From contig NZ_JAJUXH010000023.1 in the NCBI RefSeq assembly GCF_021390245.1, forward strand, positions 1 through 64,000: a stretch of DNA of 64,000 nucleotides, in the 5' to 3' direction. This DNA comes from Dyadobacter sp. CY323. GTDB taxonomy: Bacteria; Bacteroidota; Bacteroidia; Cytophagales; Spirosomataceae. Shown piece after piece: positions 51,775 through 61,222 of the stretch. Every line of letters begins with the position of its first letter. The first letter of the stretch is position 1. A program made the position numbers and the translations under genes. Under the pieces are notes generated by a model, which saw only the letters and a list, made by a program, of their open reading frames with translations, was not told the origin of the DNA and did no database searches.

Positions 51775-54180
51775 ATGCTGAAAAACTACTTTAAAATCGC
51801 CTGGCGAAACTTGCTGAAACGTAAATTCTATTCGCTGGTTACCATTTTCGGGCTTTCCGTAGGAATGACTTTCACTTTTCTGATGATGAGCTACGTTTCG
51901 GGCGAGCTGAATGTCAACCAGGACCTGCGTCATGCTGATCATCAGGTGATCATGCGCAGCAAATGGAAAAACGCGGATATGGGAGTCGATCTGGCAACAC
52001 TCGGGCCTCTGGGCGAAACCTTGAAACAGGATTACCCCAATCTTGTAGCCAATTATTATCGATACGATGGCATTACCGTCGCTTTTTCAAAAGGTGACAA
52101 ACATTTCCGGGAGGATGTGCAGACCGGCGATTCGACCTTGCTCGCCATGTACGGTTTTCCATTACTGCATGGCGATGCCCGTTCTGCATTAAGTGCTCCG
52201 AATAGCATTGCCATCACCGAGAATAAAGCCATCAAATATTTTGGGAAAACAGATGTATTGGGTGAAACACTCACGTTACACAACTTCATCGGTGGCAAAC
52301 AGGAATTCCAGATTACGGCGGTATTAAAGGATTTGCCCAACAATTCCATAACCCATTTACTGCCCAACCAGGCGGAGATATTCATTCCATTCAGCAGTAT
52401 GGAGGGTCGTAAAGGAGCAGAAAACAACTGGGAATTTCCATATATGATCACATTCCTGGAACTTCAGAAAGGTGTTTCCATAAAGGATTTGGACAAACCG
52501 ATTTCACAAATCCTTCGAACTCACGCTTCGGAAGCCATGCGGGCCAATCTGCAGGTTTATCTCACACCCTTGAAATTGTATTATCGCGAGGCCAACAATG
52601 GTCTGGTCCGTAAAATGATTCTCACGCTTTCCGGCATTACCGCATTTATTCTCTTCATGGCAATCGTGAATTTTGTTAATATCTCAATTGGGAATTCTTC
52701 TTCGAGATTAAAGGAAATTGGTGTCAGAAAGGTGCTTGGAAGTCTGAAAAGGCAATTGATCGGACAGTTTCTTGCGGAGTCGGTCTTGCTTGCTTCTCTG
52801 GCGATGATTTTCTCAATCGGTTTTTACGAATTATCCAGACCTTTTTTTGCAGACCTTTTAAACAAACCCATTCACTCTGTTTTAGCATTATTTCCCTACT
52901 CGCTCGCCATTCCTTTACTGTCCGCGATACTGATCGGCGCATTGGCCGGAATTTATCCTGCTTTTGTATTATCATCCATTCCATCGGTGGATTCGATGAA
53001 GGGCAAATTGAAATCGATCCGGGAAAACGTGTTTTTTCGGCGATTGCTGATCAGTTCTCAGTTTAGTATCGCACTTTTTGTTTTTGCAGGTGCCGCCATT
53101 GTTTCCGGGCAGGTCAATTATTTTGTTAACAAAGACCTGGGCTATGAAAAAGAATCGCTCATTACCGTAGGGGTTCCTCGCGACTGGACTCCTGCCGGTC
53201 TGGCCAAAATGCAGGGAATACGTGACGAATTGAGCCGATTGAAAGAAATAAAAGAAGTGAGCCTCTCGTATGAGATCCCGAATGGCAACTATGGCGGGTA
53301 TAATGGCGTGTACAAATCAGGTCAGGACTCAGCGAATGCGGTACATACCCTTCTTTTAGGAACCGATGAAAACTACGCGGAAACCTACGGAATCAAAATG
53401 CTGGCGGGAGAATACTTCCAGCCGAAAAACGGATCCTTTCAACCAGATCGACTTGTGGTAAATGAGGCCGCAATCAAGGCATTGGGCTTTTCCAGTGCGC
53501 AGGAGGCTGTGGGGCAACAGGTGCGAATTCATAGTTTCGCCAAACCGGTTACCATTACCGGCGTATGTAAAAACTTTCATTTTGAGTCGATGCATCAGAC
53601 AATCAAGCCGCTGGCTTTTGTGCATATCGGCGATACCAATTCCTATCGGTATCTGTCTTTTCGGATCAAACCGTCCGATTTGGGCAAATCCATTACGGAA
53701 ATCGAAACGAAATGGAGAACGCTTATGCCCGACGCGCCGTTTGAATTCGTTTTTATGGATGACACGCTTCAAAAGCTTTACACCAGTGAAATCCAGTTGA
53801 AAAAAGCTTCCCAAATGGCTACCGGTCTAGCTATTGTGATCGTACTGCTGGGGATTCTGGGAATGGTCTCATTGAATGTAGCGCGAAGAATGCGGGAAGT
53901 GGGCATTCGCAAAGTATTGGGGGCCTCGGGATTTAGTGTGGTAATGCTTTTTCTGAAGGAGTTTCTTTTGGTACTCATCTTTGCAGCCGTAGTCGCTTTC
54001 CCGACCGCCATGATCCTCATGAATAAATGGCTTGAAGCCTATGCTTACCGCATCGAAATCGGCTGGGGCACTTTCGTGAGAATCAGCGTATTGTTCACTT
54101 TGATGATTACTGTCCTGGTTTTTATTCAGACTTACAAAACCGCGTTAATGAATCCGGTGAAGTCGTTGCGGGGGGAGTGA
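51775..54180 (+). CDS. MacB/FtsX-type ABC transporter permease
   Basis: An 801-residue permease paralogous to the one at 46600-48990 (about 800 residues, two FtsX domains). N-terminal TM about 22-44; coupling motifs SSRLKEIGVRKVLGSLKRQ and ARRMREVGIRKVLGASG; MacB-type periplasmic domains around 55-280 and 430-650. It has its own ATG at 51775. The ATPase that would drive it is not adjacent; the LolD-like ATPase at 59051 is a candidate by location only. Confidence 0.92.
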   Translation: MLKNYFKIAWRNLLKRKFYSLVTIFGLSVGMTFTFLMMSYVSGELNVNQDLRHADHQVIMRSKWKNADMGVDLATLGPLGETLKQDYPNLVANYYRYDGITVAFSKGDKHFREDVQTGDSTLLAMYGFPLLHGDARSALSAPNSIAITENKAIKYFGKTDVLGETLTLHNFIGGKQEFQITAVLKDLPNNSITHLLPNQAEIFIPFSSMEGRKGAENNWEFPYMITFLELQKGVSIKDLDKPISQILRTHASEAMRANLQVYLTPLKLYYREANNGLVRKMILTLSGITAFILFMAIVNFVNISIGNSSSRLKEIGVRKVLGSLKRQLIGQFLAESVLLASLAMIFSIGFYELSRPFFADLLNKPIHSVLALFPYSLAIPLLSAILIGALAGIYPAFVLSSIPSVDSMKGKLKSIRENVFFRRLLISSQFSIALFVFAGAAIVSGQVNYFVNKDLGYEKESLITVGVPRDWTPAGLAKMQGIRDELSRLKEIKEVSLSYEIPNGNYGGYNGVYKSGQDSANAVHTLLLGTDENYAETYGIKMLAGEYFQPKNGSFQPDRLVVNEAAIKALGFSSAQEAVGQQVRIHSFAKPVTITGVCKNFHFESMHQTIKPLAFVHIGDTNSYRYLSFRIKPSDLGKSITEIETKWRTLMPDAPFEFVFMDDTLQKLYTSEIQLKKASQMATGLAIVIVLLGILGMVSLNVARRMREVGIRKVLGASGFSVVMLFLKEFLLVLIFAAVVAFPTAMILMNKWLEAYAYRIEIGWGTFVRISVLFTLMITVLVFIQTYKTALMNPVKSLRGE

Positions 54181-54257
54181 AGGGTATTCCAAATGAAGGC
54201 ATGAATCATTTAGTCGCAAAATCATCAAAAAGACGTAGCAGACTGATCAGCACACTA

Positions 54258-54599
54258 TCACTGCCCGAAAACTTCGTAAAGAAAGTAATTCTGATCCTTC
54301 AAAAATTTATTAATGGCTTCAAACTTAACAATAAGTATTTCAGCAAGATTAGCCGTAGAGCAGTTGCCTGTTCTAATCCATATTATTTTTGGAGGAATGG
54401 AAAAAGTATTGAGCAATTTCACAAAATCATCGTCAATCGTGATGACTGCGTCAAAATCATTACGGCGTGCAAACATGAAAATCTGATAATCATCCGCATT
54501 GATCAGATCAAGGTCCTTTGTGTGATGTAGGGCCTGGAATGTGGAATGAAGAAGCGGTACAATGCGGTGGGAAATATTCTGATCGATCAGTAGCTTCAT
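54258..54599 (-). CDS. DUF5615 PIN-like domain protein, probable toxin
   Basis: A 113-residue PIN-like protein with the family start MKLLIDQNISHRIVPLL and the acidic residues of an RNase-type site (Asp6, TKDLDLINADD, ITIDDDF). Its ATG overlaps the stop of the upstream DUF433 gene by four bases, the usual order antitoxin then toxin. It would act by cutting RNA when free of its partner. Confidence 0.85.
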   Translation of the reverse strand: MKLLIDQNISHRIVPLLHSTFQALHHTKDLDLINADDYQIFMFARRNDFDAVITIDDDFVKLLNTFSIPPKIIWIRTGNCSTANLAEILIVKFEAINKFLKDQNYFLYEVFGQ

Positions 54600-54826
54600 G
54601 CAGCTACGTCGTAAAATGTCCGCTTCTGTTGATTCGCAGAAAATTCAAGTGAAACTAAAATATCTTCCTTAGTCAGCTCCGGAAAATCCAGAAGAATTTC
54701 TTCGAAAGACATTCCCGATGCAAGAAAACGCAGAATATCTTCAACAGTTATTCGCATTTCCCGGATACATGGTTTTCCGCTTCTTTTTCCGTCTTCTACG
54801 CTGATTATGTTTTTATATATAAACAT
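54596..54826 (-). CDS. DUF433 antitoxin
   Basis: A 76-residue winged-helix-like protein with the DUF433 signature KRSGKPCIREMRITVEDIL and the ASGMSFEEILLDFPELTKEDI helix block. It precedes and overlaps the DUF5615 gene, forming a complete toxin-antitoxin pair; autorepression is likely. Confidence 0.88.
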   Translation of the reverse strand: MFIYKNIISVEDGKRSGKPCIREMRITVEDILRFLASGMSFEEILLDFPELTKEDILVSLEFSANQQKRTFYDVAA

Positions 54827-54885
54827 AAGTTCCGTTTATTTTAAACAAAAATAGTGAAATGTTCTATTGTTTAAAACCACCCTCT

Positions 54886-56130
54886 CTAACTCAGCCTGAC
54901 CGAAAACAAATCCTTTGATTTAAAATAAATCCAGGTGACGACGACGAGCGTGAGTACCCCTCCCATCATTACGGACGGAACGGTCCCGAATGCTTTCGCC
55001 ATGACGCCGGATTCAAATGCACCCAACTCGTTGGAAGAACTCACGAACATGCCATTAACGGCCGCGACACGGCCGCGCATTTCGTCGGGAGGATAAATTT
55101 GTAGAATTGTCTGGCGGACGATAACGCTTATACTATCGAAAACGCCGGTAGCAAACAATGCCCCGCAGGAAAGAAGGAAGTTTGTAGAAATGGCGAAAAC
55201 GATCGTAAATATTCCAAATCCGACACCTGCGATCAACATATTACGCCATGCATTGTGGGTGGGCGGGTAGTATGCCATCGCAAACATCGTAAGTAATGAG
55301 CCTATAGACGGCGCCGCGCGCAACAAGCCCAAACCTTCGGGCCCGACTTTTAAAATATCCTCCGCGAATACAGGCAACAATGCTACTACTCCTCCAAAAA
55401 GAACGGAAAATAAGTCCAGTGAAATAGCATAAAGCACGATCCTCGTCCTAAATACAAACCGGAAACCTTCTTTTAAACTTTCCAGGATCGATGTGGAGAT
55501 CTTAGGAAATTCCGGCCGTGTTTTGATCATGGCCAGCAAGATCCAACAAATCACAAAGCTGAAAATGACCACAAGTAGCGTGTTTGCCAATCCGATGAAT
55601 GCGTACAAAAACCCGGCAAGCGCAGGCCCGGCAATGGAGCCAGCCTGCCAGAACGAGCTGCTCCATGTGGATGAGTTGTGATAAATGGCGCGGGGAACCA
55701 GGAACGGCTTTAATGAACTGGAAGCCGGGGAATAAAATCCTTTGGCGAAACCAATCAATGCAAAAACCGAATAGATGACGATCAAATGCTGCGTTTGCGA
55801 GAGTGAATTGTAGATAAAAGGCTGAAATGCAGTATATAAAATCACCGATCCCAACAAAATCACCACCAGACTAATGTGCATGATCGTGATCTTGTTTTTC
55901 TGGTCGGCAATGTAACCTCCGAAAAGAGACGTGATGATGAACGGGACCACTTCTGCCAATCCTACCAGTCCGAGCGCCAGCGGATCGTGAGTCATTTTAT
56001 ACAATTCATACCCGACAATCACTTCCTGAATGAGGATCGTAGCCGAAAAAAGAAATGTATTGGAAATAAAAAACCTGAAATCCGCGTAGCGAAGCGCGGC
56101 ATAGGGATCGTGAGAAGATACTGTTTTCAA
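54886..56130 (-). CDS. MFS transporter (EntS-like exporter)
   Basis: A 414-residue membrane protein with 12 predicted TM segments. The motif-A type loop GGYIADQKNKITI follows the second TM, and the C-terminal half has DEMRGRVAAVNGMF between TMs. Similar proteins are annotated as enterobactin-exporter or macrolide-efflux MFS. It is a lone gene with a 59-nt gap to the toxin-antitoxin pair and a 186-nt gap to the next, divergent gene. Confidence 0.9.
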   Translation of the reverse strand: MKTVSSHDPYAALRYADFRFFISNTFLFSATILIQEVIVGYELYKMTHDPLALGLVGLAEVVPFIITSLFGGYIADQKNKITIMHISLVVILLGSVILYTAFQPFIYNSLSQTQHLIVIYSVFALIGFAKGFYSPASSSLKPFLVPRAIYHNSSTWSSSFWQAGSIAGPALAGFLYAFIGLANTLLVVIFSFVICWILLAMIKTRPEFPKISTSILESLKEGFRFVFRTRIVLYAISLDLFSVLFGGVVALLPVFAEDILKVGPEGLGLLRAAPSIGSLLTMFAMAYYPPTHNAWRNMLIAGVGFGIFTIVFAISTNFLLSCGALFATGVFDSISVIVRQTILQIYPPDEMRGRVAAVNGMFVSSSNELGAFESGVMAKAFGTVPSVMMGGVLTLVVVTWIYFKSKDLFSVRLS

Positions 56131-56275
56131 ATCAAAAATGTGGTGTTCTGGAATTGTAACACCTTCGGGGAGGCTTAATGTTCTGCTTTAACTGAAAATT
56201 AATGCAATCGGCATTTTTTTACATTTCATTTACAATGTTTTACACACATAAATAGCTGGATACCTGTGGCTGACC

Positions 56276-56283
56276 TACATTTG
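56276..56283 (+). promoter_or_regulatory. Candidate -7 box for the secreted protein at 56317
   Basis: TACATTTG, an exact TAnnTTTG, 33 nt before the ATG. No clear -33 element at the proper distance. Confidence 0.4.
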
Positions 56284-56316
56284 ACCATGTATTAAATCGC
56301 CAACATTTCAATCCTG

Positions 56317-56790
56317 ATGATCATGAAAAGTAAACTATTCCACATGTTTCCCGCCTTGTTAATGGTTTTAAGTTTGCCGGTTTCACTGGCTCTTCCAAGC
56401 GATCTCGAAGGCAATTTTCATTCAAATCCTCTGCTCTTAAATGGACATACTGTTGAGTATAAATTACTGTCGGCTGTAAACAGAGGAATGATTACGTTGG
56501 TAAAAGGTAATCCTGAGTCTGCCGATGCTACCAGGGTACCTTTTTTGATTTATTTGAAAAGGGCCGGAAAAATCGTAAATCCTGACTCACATGCACACAA
56601 CTACGCAGTGATGCAGTACGAGATGGCGGAAATTCTGAGGTATGCAAAAGTTGGTGACGACATTGTGATAGATCCCGCCTCGAAAGAAGATGCCGTCGGA
56701 AGGAGGATAATCCCGGTAACAAAACCTCAGCTCGGACCTCAGTTCAAATGGTTTTACGGAATGAGCTTGTTTAAAAATGATGGTTGCTAA
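56317..56790 (+). CDS. Small secreted protein upstream of the membrane regulator
   Basis: A 157-residue protein with a signal peptide (MIMKSKLFHMFPALLMVLSLPVSLALPS). The mature part is of mixed strands and helices with IVIDPASKEDAVGRRIIPV near the C-terminus. The next gene begins 12 nt later. In Cytophagales such a gene often precedes a membrane winged-helix regulator and MacB-type permeases, so it may be a signal-input partner. Family not identified. Confidence 0.7.
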   Translation: MIMKSKLFHMFPALLMVLSLPVSLALPSDLEGNFHSNPLLLNGHTVEYKLLSAVNRGMITLVKGNPESADATRVPFLIYLKRAGKIVNPDSHAHNYAVMQYEMAEILRYAKVGDDIVIDPASKEDAVGRRIIPVTKPQLGPQFKWFYGMSLFKNDGC

Positions 56791-56802
56791 ATTAAAATAC
56801 CA

Positions 56803-57719
56803 ATGACCGGAACGCTCTCATTTACTCGAAAAATACAGAAACGAATTTTTACAGTTCTGTTTCTGGTCATTGGAATCAAACTTGCATTAACCAACCCTGT
56901 CGCGCAGGCCAACAATGACAATTTTCGCTTTGCCGAGAAAGTGAATCTCGCCATGCGGCGGACTGCACATCATTTGCTGCTCCTGAATGGAGATTCCACG
57001 TCAACAATCCCACCGGTAAAGCAAATCGATGGAAATACCTATTCAGTCCGGGTTGACCATTTGTTTGATTATGGAAAACTGCCAGAACTTTTGCAGCAAT
57101 CACTTGAAATGCAGCAAATTGAAAAAGGATATAATGTTTCAGTTTTGAGCTGCGACAATGGTACGATACAGCTAGGGTATCACTTTTCCGACTTAAAACA
57201 ACCCGGTGGCGTTCCGTGCGCCGATCGGAAAAACGAGGAAGCCTGCTACACCTTGCAGGTCAATTTCATTGCCGAAAATCCGTCGGCCGCCGATAGTAAA
57301 AGTAACTGGTGGATTTTGCCTTTCGGCAGCGCGTTGGCGGGGCTGGGCTTTTTTGCCTGGACTAAGTCACGTCGGAAACCGGTAACTTTAATTGCAAGTA
57401 TTGCTGATGAAAAACCGGTATCGACGATCCATTTCGGCAATTCGCATTTTGATACACAAAATCAAACATTGGTCTCCGGCAGCGTTACACATCAGCTGAC
57501 ATTCCGCGAAGCAAAGCTGCTCAATCTCTTAACCCGCCATTCAAATCAGGTTCTTGAACGTGATTTTATACTCAAATCGGTTTGGAAGATGAAGGAATTA
57601 CGGTGGGTCGCAGCGTGGATGTTTTTATTTCCAGGCTTCGGAAAATGCTTTCCGCCGATCCCAATCTAAAAATTGCCGCGGTGCACGGCGTCGGGTACAG
57701 ATTCGAGGTTATTTCCTGA
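56803..57719 (+). pseudogene. Membrane-anchored winged-helix regulator, frameshifted near the C-terminus
   Basis: The N-terminal 160 residues are periplasmic-like with a TM near 17-35 and a second TM near 170-186 (ILPFGSALAGLGFFAW), followed by an OmpR/PhoB-type winged helix (LTFREAKLLNLLTRHSNQVLERDFIL). Reading breaks at 57585: a single missing G after TTT turns the conserved SVW-EDEGITVGRSVDVF into a frame that ends at 57669. In the other frame the sequence EDEGITVGRSVDVFISRLRK and VHGVGYRFEV is intact to a stop at 57717-57719. So it is a one-base deletion in an otherwise conserved gene. Confidence 0.85.
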
Positions 57720-57726
57720 CTACTAC

Positions 57727-58822
57727 ATGTTCAAAACCTTCCTGAAAATCGCCTCCCGCCACATGTGGCGGACGAAACTCTACGCCTGCATTACTATTTC
57801 CGGACTCGCGATCGGAATGGCCTGTGTGTTGCTGGCCACGATTTACATATCCGACGAACAAAGTTTTGATCAGTTTCACGAACGTAATCCAGATTTGTAC
57901 CGGATCACAACACGTTCAGTTGACAAGGCATCAACTTCATCAACATCAGCATTGCGGCTTCCATTAAGCGAACGAAGGAAATCGGGATCCGGAAAGTCAC
58001 CGGCTCGAAACGGTCGGAGATCTTTCTTCAGTTTATCGGCAAATCCGCATTCATCAGTATAGCCGCATTTCTGATTGCCTTGATCTTACGGATCTTATTT
58101 CTGCCTGCATTCAACGAGCTGACTGGCAAGCACATACGCTGGCAGGAACTTCTCCGGCCGCGGTTACTTGGCTGGTTTACGGCCATTCTCCTTTTAAATA
58201 CAGTACTATCAGGAGCTTATCCCGCATATCTGCTTTCCGGCTTTAATCCCGTTCAAGTTCTTTACAAAAAACAGCAACTCACCGGGCCATTTAACCGGAC
58301 GTTTGCTGGTCATCTTTCAGTTTGTCACTGCCATTGTTTTGAGCATTGCATCGCTTGTTTTTTACCAGCAAATGCATTTTATACATTCCAAAAATCTAGG
58401 TTATAATCCGACTGAGATAATTAAAATCGACATTAATGGAGCCAGGGACGTGCATCAGATCCTTGAAAATTTCGGGTCAGAAATGAAGAACAACTTGCAC
58501 ATCAAACAACTGTCACTCACCGGAGATTTTGGTATTCGCGAGGCGCCGTCAGACTTGTGCTGGGAGCGACGACTGCCGAAATCGTAACGTTATTTTCTAA
58601 GGATTTTATCAAAATATCATTGCAGCATTCCTTGTTGCATGTCCGGCTGGTTATTATCTGATAAACCTCTGGCTGGCGGATTTCGCATACCGCATTTCGT
58701 TTCCGTGGTGGACGATGCCATTTTCCGGTGTTGTCACGATCCTGGTTACACTCATGACAGTCGGCTTTCTGGGCATACGCGCAGCATCTTTTAACCCTGT
58801 AATTTCCCTTCGACCGGAGTAG
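57727..58822 (+). pseudogene. MacB/FtsX-type permease remnant with large internal deletions
   Basis: ATG 57727 opens the normal start (MFKTFLKIASRHMWRTKLY, SGLAIGMACVLLATIY) but after RITTRSVDKAS the sequence jumps to NFINISIAASIKRTKEIGIRK (coupling-motif region) in another frame, about 200 codons being lost. Further pieces follow: LSGAYPAYLLSGFNPVQVLYKK, MLVIFQFVTAIVLSIASLV, and a C-terminal AGYYLINLWLADFAYRISF to SLRPE ending in TAG at 58820-58822. About 365 codons remain of an expected 800. It directly follows the frameshifted regulator. Confidence 0.88.
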
Positions 58823-58840
58823 AAAAACGTGCATTTCGGC

Positions 58841-58972
58841 TGTCCGGTTCGCACGTTCGATACCGTACACATTTTGTACGATTTCGGACGATTGACCTTC
58901 GCATTTAAAACATAAATATTTGTATATCAAAAACTTATAATATTGGCAAGGCTTTTTAAAATAGGACTGGCA
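58841..58972 (+). promoter_or_regulatory. Palindromic operator cluster and TGGCA before the ABC ATPase
   Basis: CGTACA (58864-58869) / TGTACG (58875-58880) is an exact palindrome; TGTCCG (58841-58846) and CGGACG (58885-58890) surround it, so TGTACG-N4-CGGACG resembles TGTTCG-N4-CGAACA before 46600. TGGCA at 58968-58972 lies about 80 nt downstream. A sigma-54-type activator arrangement is possible; the -12 GC is not clear. Together with the other gap it fills 58823-59050 without a gene. Confidence 0.4.
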
Positions 58973-59050
58973 TAAGAGGTTCAGGAATAGCTGTTGTTTT
59001 TCAAACGGGTTGTCCGTATCTATACCTGAAATCTTAAACTCCAAAATTCT

Positions 59051-59713
59051 ATGATTAAGTTAGAAAAGATATCAAAGTATTACCCTGCAGGATTTGGCAA
59101 GACGTATGTTTTGCGACACATTGATTTACATATCAAAGAAGGCGAGTTTGTATCGATTATGGGACCATCAGGTTCAGGAAAATCGACGTTGTTACATATT
59201 CTCGGATTGCTGGAAGAACCATCCGAAGGTGAATATCTTTTCCTGGATGAACCGGTTCAAAAACTGTCTGAGAAAAAGCGTACTGAGTTACATCGCCACC
59301 ACATCGGGTTTGTTTTTCAGGCTTATCATTTGATCGACGAACTGACGGTTTATGAGAACATTGAAACACCACTTTTGTACAAAGGAACTGCTTCATCTGA
59401 ACGGAAAAGCCGGGTTGCAGAGCTTCTGGACCGTTTTAATATGGTCGCGAAAAAAGATCTTTTCCCGCATCAGCTTTCCGGAGGTCAGCAACAGCTGGTG
59501 GGCGTGGCCAGGGCGATCGTGCATAACCCCAAAGTGATTTTCGCAGATGAACCTACCGGAAATTTGCATTCGGAGCAATCCATTGAAATTATGGAACTGT
59601 TCCAAAAACTAAATCAGGAAGATAAGGTCACCATTGTTCAGGTAACCCATTCAGAAATAAATGCCGGATACGGTAACCGGGTAGTCCGTTTGAAAGACGG
59701 CTGGTTAGCTTAA
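59051..59713 (+). CDS. LolD/MacB-type ABC transporter ATPase
   Basis: A 220-residue ATPase for MacB-type permeases. Walker A GPSGSGKST at 38-46, Q-loop GFVFQAYHLIDELT, signature LSGGQQQLVGVARAIV, Walker B VIFADEPTGN and H-loop QVTHSEINA. It lies after the decayed permease and 17 nt before the TolC gene; the two intact permeases upstream are possible partners. Confidence 0.92.
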   Translation: MIKLEKISKYYPAGFGKTYVLRHIDLHIKEGEFVSIMGPSGSGKSTLLHILGLLEEPSEGEYLFLDEPVQKLSEKKRTELHRHHIGFVFQAYHLIDELTVYENIETPLLYKGTASSERKSRVAELLDRFNMVAKKDLFPHQLSGGQQQLVGVARAIVHNPKVIFADEPTGNLHSEQSIEIMELFQKLNQEDKVTIVQVTHSEINAGYGNRVVRLKDGWLA

Positions 59714-59730
59714 ATAATCATCTATTAGCC

Positions 59731-61041
59731 ATGAAACGTTTTTTATTACTCCTTTGCCTGATGCCATTTCTGGCGCAGGCCCAGAATGTCCTGAATTTGC
59801 AGCAATGCGTCGACCTGCTCATTAAAAACAACCTGACCTACCAGGCAGGTAGCCTGCAGGCGGAGGTTGCGCAGGCACAATTGAGACAAACCAGGTCGCA
59901 AATCCTTCCTCAAATCTACATTCGGGCAAGTCAAAGTGTGAACATCGGCCGGAGCATTGACCAATATACCAATTCGTATATAGATGAGGTTTACGGTTAT
60001 AATTCGCTCGGAACCGGGTTGGATATCCCCGTTTTCCAGGGTTTCAAATTACAAAACCAGATCCGGCAAGGCGTTTTGCTGAAAGAATCGGCCATGGAAA
60101 ACCGTACTGCTGTGCTGAATACGCAAACGGTACTTTTAATGCAAGGTTATGTGAATGTACTGGCCACCAATGCCTTACTTGAAGCAGCCACCCAGCAGGT
60201 TGAATCCTCGGCCCAGCAGGTTGACCGGGTTTCAAAGCAGGTGAATGCAGGTACAGTCGGTACCAACCTTCTCTATGAGATCAAAGCGCAGCTGGCCAAT
60301 GACAAGTTCGCCCAGGTTACGGCACTTAATAACTACCGTACTGCCCGGCTGGCATTGTTTCAGCGAATGAATGTTAATCCCGACGATAACATCCAATTTG
60401 AGGCCCTGGCACCAAAAGACAGTACCGCCCGCATTGAAGATGCATTGGATATTTATGAAGATGCACAAAAGAGCTTTCCGGAAATACGCAGTGCCGAGCT
60501 GTATCGCCAGAGTTTCGCTTATCAGGTGAAGTCAATTAAAGCACTGAACTATCCTTCCGTATCGCTGGGTGCAGGTATCGGGGCATTTTATGCGACCAGT
60601 AATAAAAGCCTGGACTACTTCAATCAGTTGAATGCAACCCGCAATGGCTCGGTGCAGCTAAGTCTCAACATTCCGATCATGGGGCGCTGGGTAACACGCC
60701 CGCGCGTCGAGCTGGCGAAAGTGCAGGAACGTCAGGCACAGAATACGCTCGATGTGACAAATCAATTATTACGACAATCCATTGAACTCGCGGTACTCAA
60801 TCTGAATGCAATGGCGGATAAGCACGCCGCCGCCCAGATCCAGGTCGAATCACTTACTGCAGCCTTTACTGTCGTGGAAAGTAAGTTGAATGCAGGTATC
60901 GCCAACATATTCGAATATTCGCTCGCCAAAGCAAATCTGGCAAAAGCGCAAGGCAATGCAATCCAGGCAAAATACGATTACCTGATGCAACAGAGATTAT
61001 TACAATACTATCGTCAGGGAAACTGGCAGGGGGTATTTTAA
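59731..61041 (+). CDS. TolC-family outer-membrane efflux protein
   Basis: A 436-residue protein, signal peptide to about residue 17 (LMPFLAQAQ), then two OEP repeats of about 200 residues with long helical arms (LNLQQCVDLLIKNNLTYQAG; SLQAEVAQAQLRQTRSQILPQIYI). It would form the outer channel of a tripartite pump with the ATPase at 59051 and a MacB-type permease. A periplasmic adaptor gene, usual in such operons, is not seen. Confidence 0.93.
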   Translation: MKRFLLLLCLMPFLAQAQNVLNLQQCVDLLIKNNLTYQAGSLQAEVAQAQLRQTRSQILPQIYIRASQSVNIGRSIDQYTNSYIDEVYGYNSLGTGLDIPVFQGFKLQNQIRQGVLLKESAMENRTAVLNTQTVLLMQGYVNVLATNALLEAATQQVESSAQQVDRVSKQVNAGTVGTNLLYEIKAQLANDKFAQVTALNNYRTARLALFQRMNVNPDDNIQFEALAPKDSTARIEDALDIYEDAQKSFPEIRSAELYRQSFAYQVKSIKALNYPSVSLGAGIGAFYATSNKSLDYFNQLNATRNGSVQLSLNIPIMGRWVTRPRVELAKVQERQAQNTLDVTNQLLRQSIELAVLNLNAMADKHAAAQIQVESLTAAFTVVESKLNAGIANIFEYSLAKANLAKAQGNAIQAKYDYLMQQRLLQYYRQGNWQGVF

Positions 61042-61074
61042 AAAAGCTATTAGCCAATAGCCTTTAGCTAGACA
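61042..61074 (+). repeat. Heptamer element E (partial)
   Basis: Just after the TolC stop, AGCTATTAGCCAATAGCCTT and TTAGCTAG read as heptamers GCTATTA, GCCAATA, GCCTTTA, GCTA. It resembles one arm of element C (GCCGATAGCCTTT) but the inverted partner is poor. Confidence 0.45.
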
Positions 61075-61109
61075 AGATTGTTAGGTTAAATTTGGTATCG
61101 GTAATACTT

Positions 61110-61141
61110 AGAGGCAGTCATCCAGTGGCTGCCTCTTTTGT
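61110..61141 (+). terminator. Terminator of the ATPase-TolC operon
   Basis: Stem AGAGGCAG (61110-61117) / CTGCCTCT (61129-61136) followed by TTTTG. Confidence 0.85.
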
Positions 61142-61222
61142 TGGTTGTTAAATAAAGCTAAATAATAATACAGTTACATAAAGATTATTACCTTGCCTGC
61201 ACATATAACTAACTCAATAGTC

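Noticed and set aside
57575..57600. Programmed -1 frameshift in the regulator gene
   Set aside because: The bases around 57585 do not form a slippery heptamer and no pseudoknot-type structure is obvious; a one-base deletion is simpler.
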